In this document: positions 59,501 through 64,000 of the stretch, piece by piece
How the letters are laid out: each line of letters begins with the position of its first letter
Position numbering within the stretch: the first letter of the stretch is position 1
NCBI GenBank assembly: GCA_003854985.1
Contig: RQOG01000072.1
Span: forward strand, 1 to 64,000
Reading direction: 5' to 3'
From: Calditrichota bacterium
GTDB taxonomy: Bacteria; Calditrichota; Calditrichia; Calditrichales; Calditrichaceae
Length of the DNA: 64,000 nt
Program-made: the position numbers and the translations under genes
The notes under the pieces: generated by a model
Told to the model about the DNA's origin: nothing
What the model saw: only the letters and a program-made list of their open reading frames with translations
Database searches by the model: none

Positions 59501-61757
59501 CATTTGAAACCGATGAAGGTGGATCCACGCTGCCTGCAGATGTAGCCGTCCAATTAACAGTCGTTCCGCTTATAGCATTTTCATATTGGTCAACAACTCT
59601 GATTCTTACAGGATTTGTTAACGACTGTCCGGCAATACCGCTCTGCTGGTTACCGGAAACAATCTGTAATTCTGCCGGACTATCCGGAGAAGCGGTCACG
59701 CTGAAAAATGTTTTGCCTGAATTAAGAAGAGTATTATTTAATGCGGTTATGGCATAAATTCCAACTTTATCACCGATAGTAAAATCTGTTGTAATTAATC
59801 CTGAACCATTGGTTAACCCGCTGGCCGGACTAAATGAATACACAGTACTCGGCGGTATACCATTAACAGCAAAAGTAATTGACACGCCAGACACCGGATT
59901 GCCGAACTCATCAACAACCTGCACGGTTAATCCGCTGATAGTCTGACCCGCGACGCCTGTTCTGGCGCTATCGCTTGTTGCATATCTTAATATTCGATTT
60001 GCGGTTGCAGGAAGAACAGTAGCTAAAAACTTAACAGTAGACGGAATAGCGCTTACAACTGCATAGGCAGAATCTAATCCGAGCGTTGATTTTAAACGCC
60101 AACTTGTCGTAGTAATTCCCGAAACATTTGTAACCGATTGAAGCGGTGTAAGCAAACCGTCAGAATTAGTTGACCAGTCAACTGTCACGCCGGGAACGGG
60201 ATTTCCGGAAGCGTCCAATACTAAAACATGAAGAGGATTAACTAACTCCTGGCCAGCCAGTCCGGATACAGTATCTGATGGACTGCCTGTTACCGTTACT
60301 GGGTTTCCCGGATTTACGGTAATTGTACCGGTAGCATCGCCAAAAACGCCTGCCCCGGCCGTCGCCGTGATCGTCCCGCTGGTAGTAGCCGTCGACGGAC
60401 TGAATACATAACTCACCCCGCTTGATGATACCGCATCCAAACTACCCGTACTGCCCCACGTTACCGATGACGCTCCCAGATAATTATCATAACGGTCATA
60501 GCCTTCCGCATACAAGGTAACCGTCTCACCCGCCGTCATCGTATGCGTCGTAAACTCCACCCCGGAACCCGATACATCTCCCGGCGTCGATTGAATTAAT
60601 ATATAATTTAATGGATTAGCGGTTACACTTAATCCATAACCGGCATCTGTAGCCTGGAATGTTGGGCTCTGATCAAGAACCGCATTATACCGGCCAATAT
60701 AATTATTTCCTGATGAAGGTATTGATGGAATTGGTTGATTAAAATTAACCTGCAATGTGGATATAGCATCAAAATCCGATAATTGGATAAGGATAGAATC
60801 CGTGGCGTTAATATAACTCCATGTGGCATAACCGGCAGCGACTGGTTTATTCAAAGATTCCTGGATGTAAGCGCTGGATCCATTAATCAGAATACCGGTA
60901 ACAACCGGTTCATAAACATCACCAAACGGATTAAAGATTGTAAAACGATCTGCTTTCCCGAGACTGGCAGGCACAGAGGCAAGACCGCCAAACAAATAAG
61001 TAAATTGCTCAATGCTGCCTGCTGTTGCAGAATTCGGACTTAAATTAGCAGTGGCTCCGGAATTTAATATTCTGTTATGAAAAAGTATTGCCGAATTATT
61101 AGAAATTGAAGCAGTATTAAAAGAGTATTCAATTCCATCGGAGGTATTCTGCTTAATGCCTACTGTGGCGCCAACGCCTCCGGCTATTGCTCCGGTTGAG
61201 TAATTATACTGCATTTTTATCAGATGGCTGTGTTGGTATAATACCAACTGGACTTTAATTTCCGCTAAAGGTGAGTAACGATAACCTTCCCATTGAATGA
61301 TAAATTTTTGATTTGGAAATACTCCCGAATTATTGTAATAAACGCCCGGTAGATTAGCGATTCCGGTTAAAACAGACAAATCATCCCAGAATACTGCAAT
61401 CATATTGTCAGGTCCTGCACCGGTTGGAATCGTTACATTGGTAGGATCAGAATCTGTTCCCGGATAGGTAAAACTTACCCAGCCATTGGAAGAGATGTAA
61501 AGCGAATCATAGGCGGAACCGTAAAAATAAAAGGTAAACGGTAATTCAGCTCCGGCCACTGTTCCGGGATTAAAAGCATTTATCAGTCGCGTGCCATTTT
61601 TGGCGTCAATCCATTCATAATCCACACTCACAGCGCCGGCGCTGTTCGTCCACATATAACCAAAACTATCGCTGCCACCCTGATCAGCGTATACGGGACT
61701 CAGGGAAAACAGAACGCTATATAAACCAAAAATTATCTTTATAAATTTGGTTCTCAT
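50559..61757 (-). CDS. Giant secreted adhesin-like protein (Big_1/CARDB-type repeats, FlgD-like C-terminal sorting domain)
   Basis: 3732 residues. Signal peptide (FIKIIFGLYSVLFSLSPVYA); residues about 30-230 are a nidogen-like beta domain (LPFTFYFYGSAYDSLYISSN, GWVSFTY). Residues about 390-890 hold a YDxYDN-type Ig domain and four Big_1-like modules (SGLAGQELVNPLHVLVLDAS, TGVAGQTISGLTVQVVDEFG, SGIAGQSLTNPVRIRVVDQY, SSIAGGNMILRARVEDQYGN). Residues about 890-3400 are many CARDB-like repeats (S-x-G-Q/D...V-x-I-x-N-x-G). The C-terminus (YPNPFGRGQNQEAFIAFRIE, DVDIRIFTLLGELVKTYQLT, GTNDRGKRVLNGVYLCFIDI) is a FlgD-like/type IX sorting domain. Likely a surface adhesin or S-layer-like fibre. A GC-rich patch is at 60310-60590. 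Confidence 0.92.
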   Translation of the reverse strand: MRTKFIKIIFGLYSVLFSLSPVYADQGGSDSFGYMWTNSAGAVSVDYEWIDAKNGTRLINAFNPGTVAGAELPFTFYFYGSAYDSLYISSNGWVSFTYPGTDSDPTNVTIPTGAGPDNMIAVFWDDLSVLTGIANLPGVYYNNSGVFPNQKFIIQWEGYRYSPLAEIKVQLVLYQHSHLIKMQYNYSTGAIAGGVGATVGIKQNTSDGIEYSFNTASISNNSAILFHNRILNSGATANLSPNSATAGSIEQFTYLFGGLASVPASLGKADRFTIFNPFGDVYEPVVTGILINGSSAYIQESLNKPVAAGYATWSYINATDSILIQLSDFDAISTLQVNFNQPIPSIPSSGNNYIGRYNAVLDQSPTFQATDAGYGLSVTANPLNYILIQSTPGDVSGSGVEFTTHTMTAGETVTLYAEGYDRYDNYLGASSVTWGSTGSLDAVSSSGVSYVFSPSTATTSGTITATAGAGVFGDATGTITVNPGNPVTVTGSPSDTVSGLAGQELVNPLHVLVLDASGNPVPGVTVDWSTNSDGLLTPLQSVTNVSGITTTSWRLKSTLGLDSAYAVVSAIPSTVKFLATVLPATANRILRYATSDSARTGVAGQTISGLTVQVVDEFGNPVSGVSITFAVNGIPPSTVYSFSPASGLTNGSGLITTDFTIGDKVGIYAITALNNTLLNSGKTFFSVTASPDSPAELQIVSGNQQSGIAGQSLTNPVRIRVVDQYENAISGTTVNWTATSAGSVDPPSSVSNALGIAEASWTLRQAAGSDTLIASSAGLADINFTAQALPAPAFAVFADSGQNRSSIAGGNMILRARVEDQYGNGIQNVSVTFQPLAAGGYVSQSVVQTDASGLASTIYTNPGNQNSTVVNATVSGVGTVSFTTYHVRYVDNSLRPKVVPVDTVIAFYIDVTNPGSDVIPLDVNQTIFSFANDQFSADVDSPLTLNPGLNSIKFNQNSITSGIGAGSFTPKISFRGSGIYEGLNGTLQTSQGELVIEPVYIKSIQTIATKRYKVGDIANVEMIVVNRGSYPVSIGNAYLTFNPDYPELVQTRTDTGTVINAGEEKRLRFSVEIQPRAAYVFPETINMDGFFRCTCTQTGAMLTDNSADATDYFEIVEAAEFNLISFTPTHVAENQTVNFTVRIENLGQYDFLLDRNNTLFVFGSQSFQPVSNQAIAGLDISDISFSPVALTLSSGSYSGILYIQGTENGSPTLDTLYTYEMPTADSLLIVQTPGNLNLISTTLSADTVSQGDAGLNITLEFQNTGQGPVVIQHPDSIKLRYNDSGVNYNILTPVQIYPYTIPGNTTQSLQWTIQVRNDAQIGPDSIFVDEVVYRELNSGLDISDPYSNQYDYWEIVGNGSLQIYSVGSEFNQVSTGQTGIPVTVRVRNNGTNPVRINTVQLSITPNQYIAATLVNNNLKTLLPAQADTFMFNVSVNESALSGPASLNAQISGLDLYTGLTLTDNSADTTDSWFVQQNAVVSIVSVSPDTVSAGQGFSPVLSIRNEGEARVEIDTSQSFIRFTSGTDVFEHRFAAQPSYLNGESTIALSFNEKSVPSGFSGDFNLELFLYGIENQAVFDTTIQYGEPLVVQLPGNLLIESVVADGVNISRGVDTTVFVYVRNTGQAGVNVDTITVSPYGQPVHIIPDLPYRINSGPSTSFETTVHVPADASTGLITLQARATGTDINSGQRTSATNTDTWNVYEDAVISISRIISDEQFVDQGETFNLNITIRNDGGSPVTVDNVILHPQIGLYNYFPPAFGFTVSANDSVTIPYTLTVMNNSAVGVEQITGEIQFTNQFSYKSSISNVSDVLDITIGSNIPKISIVRVNAIPTMVSQGQLDARIEVRLLASGDDSVRVDSLRLNFNNNSNYSYQQSDIYVRNQGIYLPVGMEQDEELVFVIPVDIGALYAGPDTMHVTVYFTELREYESMVEFDPGVDDSWIVLQRPNVHINNVSINPVTASTGQTGLVGSVFVSNESGVYRADAFIDSVQLQMLYSGTDYSNQFTITRQSAPSLPLALPAGNSSRFDFNLDVNTDAITGVYTGSAVVENYDANDGQRQIVNTPEASGNLTVQSTADLSINQIWVEPDTVSKGQENPLVYALIQNTGQAGAVVNTIMIDIIANLVNLDFNQALINRVTPYPLAGGQTDTLIFDFEVPVIADTGGVDVYVSIAGNDVNTGNNLFNERTEPRAFYIQSPADIHYVNNSLEPYVIQNDSTFSFTMDIQNSGEASVLLNADSTNMILGGSTYKIYLDPASNTFIPGDNNPVHLTFQETPITGLPDGEYPVTLNIFGLSNDDIYTQSLSAGKFFVGDTLTSIISIDMIGTTTHLQGDTGITVRMTLINSGTAMPIDNNINMTTLLFEHLSSSINTRPYINSLRRTDNLDTLITSGVPQIVEFKFDLAADYPTGASKITGRVSLDGGILVLTTKNDSVLFNVQSAGNAVYVENSLQPDSVVNNQIVSFTMAFADTGSSDFTLNQDSTYIQIAGQPRIYLAGRYILQGMANTNVTFNTFTVNGLSEGLHDIHWNAEGTLSNGLYSEFSGDIINGLRVILPALPAFTDVTIEPDTVRNGQIDIPMHVTIRNNGQSPAVIKNIQYQFNQGGQDVTEQWLLQNAPVYADTINPGAQRIYNPEFTLAVAAVPGMVNSQPRIIYSDVRTPHITSNQSVQGDSVVVVKPATIRVDSLIAVSFNTPQVNLGQPFGLRLKLINNGDDKISRAYLSVFRNNQPDPGGMHIQITDMGSEVDTMLQRTISAPSTPGNYTYRVQVDSVFDRSDQPVIIEQSVDNQELIVIQNPVHLSLAASITEPAGATDGILSRNQTITISANVTNNGQAKYNSVQLALRLPAGNGFIITENPADSIRNVVDTTGTVSWNVIPQNLISTALLTVVVKNVPIDLNTGQPALMSKSQEIISVQVLEEGSIVTPTLAVISPAGALDRIISTGQSFTLRSIFKYNEAVANTGRQARIVTNNPLYAIAGEATRNLAPEDTSADWNLVAPEAVSSTDQIRIVFYGIDKNSGLPIDSAETNIIQLTVEERAKLRLSLKISEPAGARDDTISAGQAFKLEALVLHEGSWLASNSGQLTLSLPDGFTMLDTAGIPANATKSFVISTPTVPVMWWLRANQDEASVEMMEAYLNKALQIDENATEIPLVIAVPKISRKRNTSQIDVYNSSAFGLNIEGPDAVQKMGDNFIKIMALDLPNDGNTGIPASMANRTDSIFVHVENPAEIGIASVEYPDTVSTGQIFEMAVHANLIKNVLNPQIHFTFLGQEYDPISMSAAGSVRIQIQVPNDAVSSPGNINIRLTGMDMNSGYTISSETVDTTIVIEKNAVLALSKPSVFFTTEGEPDDRTWNGELSEGQEFRIFVTPKYQNYDGNLNYAGVKESGAITMIIDPAVFFLVNTSEPLQKSFTNLNEPLSWALRARRLTNVEVKSSAISFKFGTLPKDENTNLTVALSPDSSTVSEPAVVRKKKIKVELLASGSDTLLSFKVFNDEFNEPLYISGFDLTFLNGPEGDDVFAEQTFRNTFNILNVEKVNQGAATPVQILTIDPDTASVPLSVMFATDHAIGPGTNTVFNLRGTFKEGTPSREFRSKLLDVWAWDQSDSIYLDIVDRDLMSIDQSELLVSNPVTHYSGTVEDDFMAYPNPFGRGQNQEAFIAFRIEQASDVDIRIFTLLGELVKTYQLTGLPQGLHDRRVRWGGTNDRGKRVLNGVYLCFIDIKATGQRFVTKIAYIK

Positions 61758-61774
61758 CTTTTCTAACCTTTATT

Positions 61775-62278
61775 TTATTCTGAAACCGGTTTTGTAATTA
61801 ACTGACTAGTGACTATTTCACCAGGAAATACCTGACGCCGCTCATCAATGTTTAAGTTTCTTATTACGATTTGCAGACTGTCCTGTATTAAAAACACCGG
61901 CTGCGGCATAAAAATTATGGCAATCTGATCATTGGCAGATTTATCGTCAAAAGGGAATCTAAAAATTAAACCATCGTTTTCAGCAAACCAATGGATAACA
62001 TTTTTTTCTTTTGGTTCGTCTGAATTGTTTTTTAGCCATAGACTGGTATCATTAACCGTAATTTTGACCGGGGCCAGTTTCATAATTTCAGCGCCTTCCA
62101 CCTTGAGACCTTCCTTTAACGCATCTGTCAGACTAACCGTAATATTCAACTCAAATAAAGAAGGATTTTGATCCTGCGGAAGATATGAAATATCAACATC
62201 AGGAGCTTGGGCAAATACAATTCCGGATAAGATTAAAATGATAAAAAATAAACGACCTGTTGCTTTCATGTTTTTCAC
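61775..62278 (-). CDS. Secreted protein of unknown family
   Basis: A 167-residue protein with a signal peptide (RLFFIILILSGIVFAQA). The mature part is beta-rich (VDISYLPQDQNPSLFELNIT, IMKLAPVKITVNDTSLWLKN, FRFPFDDKSANDQIAIIFMP). No family is recognised. It starts the run leading to the giant adhesin (17-nt gap) and may be a small partner on the surface. Confidence 0.65.
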   Translation of the reverse strand: MKNMKATGRLFFIILILSGIVFAQAPDVDISYLPQDQNPSLFELNITVSLTDALKEGLKVEGAEIMKLAPVKITVNDTSLWLKNNSDEPKEKNVIHWFAENDGLIFRFPFDDKSANDQIAIIFMPQPVFLIQDSLQIVIRNLNIDERRQVFPGEIVTSQLITKPVSE

Positions 62279-62445
62279 TCCTCAAAGAGGTAGATATTAC
62301 GCTTTTAATCGACAGTCGTATCACATTCTTGAATCACTGACCATCCCGTTGCCAACTGTATCACATTTTATACATATTTTCTGAATTTGGCAGGATTCTC
62401 CCATAAACTCGTGACTAGGCGCACATATAAACAGGCGAAAAAAAT

Positions 62446-64000
62446 TCAGTTTTTATACCGATGCATTTCCTGATTCGAAGCGAGCTCTTCAAGAAAGAGC
62501 TTAACCATGGCCGGATCAAATTGAGAACCTGCATAATAATGTAAATACTCTTTTGCTGTTGCCGGATGTAAGGCCTTTCGATGAGGCCTGTCGGATACCA
62601 TTGCATCAAAAGCGTTGCAAACAGATAAAATCCGACTTCCCACAGTCAGATCATTTTCGCCTATTTTATGGGGAAAACCCTTGCCATTATAAAATTCATG
62701 ATGATGTAAAGCCATATCCACGATGGTTTCATTAAAGCCTGCGGATGATAATATTTTCGAACCTTCAACAGCATGTTGTAATATTTTTTCCTTTAATCCG
62801 GTATCAAGTCCGGAAAACTTTGTGCTGTTAAGCAGATATTCGTCTTTAACTGCAATCTTGCCTATATCATGCAGCAATGCTCCATAAGTCATGTCTTTAA
62901 TTTCCTGCTCATTTAGTCCCATCTTTCTGGCCAGATGATGGACATAATTGGCCGTTCTTATTTTATGACCCTTCGCATAGGCATATTTTGCTTCCAGAGA
63001 ATGCAGCATAGCCCGGATGGTCTTGGAATAAAAATCCTGATAGTCATGGGTTATCTGCGTTTGTTCAAGGACAAATGATACCTGGTTTGCCACAATGGCA
63101 ATGAGATTCATATCCGCTTCATTAAAACTTTTACCCGCAATTTTATGGCCGACGACAAAAACGCCCGCCAAATTTCCCTTAAGAAAAATAGGGCAAATCA
63201 GATCCTTGCGAAACAGTTCCAGTAAATGCACTTCGTCTGTATACAATCCGTCTGTCGGAATCTGGTTAACATGGATCGGTTCCCTGACAGAATTCAATAT
63301 CTGGATCAGGTTGCTATGAAAATAGATGCGCAGATTGGAAAGATCCTGTCCTCGTAAACCTTTTTGTATATATACCTGGATATAGTTATGATCACGGCTC
63401 TGGCGGGTAAGAATGGCTGCATAAGAACTGCCAATCTGACCAATGACGGTAAGCAGGAATGAAGTAAGCACTTTTTTGGAATCTGACCGAAAATTCAATT
63501 GACCGCTTAAATTCAGTATATTTTTTATTTCAATATCCTTTTTACGGACATTGCGGTTTAAGTGATCAATCTGTTCTTTATTGGCCGCATATTCCTGCTC
63601 TAATTGTCTATATCTTTTTTTAAGTTCCTCTCTGTCGCCTTTTAAGGAAAGATAGTGTTTTTCCAAATCCCGGATTGCATTCAATGATATATAAGAAATA
63701 AAAACAAATACTCCCATTATCAACAGATTGGCAGAATAAACCAATTCTGGCTTTTGAATCAATCCCTGGTAACTATAAATACCGCTGGCTATTGTGAATA
63801 AAATAAAAACCACTATTAAAATATTTCTGGAAGACTCAGCGGTCAGTAAAAAAACAATACTAACAATTAAAACAGCGGGAAGTATAAGGAAAAAGGGCAT
63901 CTGATAAACTGCAGGATAAACCAGGAAAAAAATCAAAAACGTATCAATAAGGATATGGATGATTGCCGCCCTGGCATCGAAATTTCTGTTTGTAAAAAAA
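62446..64000 (-). CDS. HD-GYP domain sensor protein (5' end outside window)
   Basis: The frame is open to the window's right edge (reading NRNFDARAAIIHILIDTFLI before the first listed start at 63936), so the N-terminus is incomplete. It contains several membrane helices (IFFLVYPAVYQMPFFLILPA, SSRNILIVVFILFTIASGIY, LVYSANLLIMGVFVFISYIS), a coiled coil, a GAF domain (about residues 160-305 of the visible part: VLTSFLLTVIGQIGSSYAAI) and an HD-GYP domain (YGALLHDIGKIAVKDEYLL, MALHHHEFYNGKGFP). The signature reads GKGFP instead of GxGYP. HD-GYP proteins degrade cyclic di-GMP. No terminator is obvious downstream. Confidence 0.88.
   Translation of the reverse strand, partial: FFTNRNFDARAAIIHILIDTFLIFFLVYPAVYQMPFFLILPAVLIVSIVFLLTAESSRNILIVVFILFTIASGIYSYQGLIQKPELVYSANLLIMGVFVFISYISLNAIRDLEKHYLSLKGDREELKKRYRQLEQEYAANKEQIDHLNRNVRKKDIEIKNILNLSGQLNFRSDSKKVLTSFLLTVIGQIGSSYAAILTRQSRDHNYIQVYIQKGLRGQDLSNLRIYFHSNLIQILNSVREPIHVNQIPTDGLYTDEVHLLELFRKDLICPIFLKGNLAGVFVVGHKIAGKSFNEADMNLIAIVANQVSFVLEQTQITHDYQDFYSKTIRAMLHSLEAKYAYAKGHKIRTANYVHHLARKMGLNEQEIKDMTYGALLHDIGKIAVKDEYLLNSTKFSGLDTGLKEKILQHAVEGSKILSSAGFNETIVDMALHHHEFYNGKGFPHKIGENDLTVGSRILSVCNAFDAMVSDRPHRKALHPATAKEYLHYYAGSQFDPAMVKLFLEELASNQEMHRYKN

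Noticed and set aside
50559-61757. Antisense open frames across the giant gene (e.g. 59326-59757, 51235-51630)
   Set aside because: They follow from the codon bias of the long opposite-strand gene, lack ribosome-binding sites and protein-like features.
1-64000. tRNA or rRNA genes
   Set aside because: No region with a convincing cloverleaf or conserved rRNA sequence was recognised in the intergenic gaps, which are mostly short and AT-rich.

Overview
The window looks like a chromosomal segment of a Gram-negative bacterium of the FCB superphylum, most likely Calditrichota or a close relative. This is inferred from gene content: a PorV-type outer-membrane protein next to a giant secreted protein with a FlgD-like C-terminal sorting domain, a DUF4159/DUF4175 pair, a patatin-Omp85 protein, a Fibrobacter-type paralogous (FISUMP) lipoprotein, and a Pdu/Eut-like bacterial microcompartment (BMC) operon. 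No rRNA or tRNA gene and no CRISPR array was seen.

Layout. (1) 1-9.3 kb is an AT-rich accessory island, mostly on the minus strand. It holds a RelE/ParE-type toxin-antitoxin pair, a PIN/RHH toxin-antitoxin pair, an AAA/DUF4143 ATPase and three orphan RHS C-terminal cassettes. Each cassette is a short RHS core stub, a unique toxin-like tip and a downstream envelope-targeted candidate immunity gene. Four copies of a dispersed repeat of about 200 bp, and tiny palindromic insertions inside the RHS core stubs, mark the island. (2) 9.3-16.1 kb is a nine-gene minus-strand BMC operon: BMC shell protein with a winged-helix-like tail, ParA ATPase, EutQ-N-like protein, phosphotransacylase, two near-identical BMC-H shell proteins, CoA-acylating aldehyde dehydrogenase with an encapsulation helix, PduS-like flavo/Fe-S protein and PduT-like tandem-BMC protein. 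It has no signature enzyme, no pentameric vertex protein and no alcohol dehydrogenase in this window. The ParA plus shell-fused DNA-binding-like tail looks like a positioning system for the compartment and is the best candidate for something undescribed. (3) 16.5-24.6 kb has secreted lipoproteins and propeller-like proteins, a GH115 glycoside hydrolase split by a stop, and a PKD/FISUMP lipoprotein. (4) 25-37 kb is housekeeping: TerB-DnaJ protein, DUF1232, CarA/CarB, sulfotransferase, RlmB, DUF190, CrcB, YchF-like GTPase, PhoH and MutY. (5) 37-64 kb is a long minus-strand envelope and signalling region: HD-GYP sensor, giant 3732-residue adhesin-like protein, PorV-TPR protein, an RsbW-RsbU type fusion with its STAS antagonist, DUF456, DUF4159, a DUF4175 protein and a type Vd patatin autotransporter.

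A striking cross-cutting signal is a set of genes broken by single in-frame stop codons with perfect continuity of the protein on both sides: the RHS tip at 8578, the PduT-like protein at 9601, a secreted protein at 19176, GH115 at 21273, and the DUF4175 protein at 40342 and 40123. In addition carA has ATA where its ATG should be. All can be explained by C:G to T:A transitions. This points either to real recent decay or mutagenesis, or to damaged or low-coverage source DNA.
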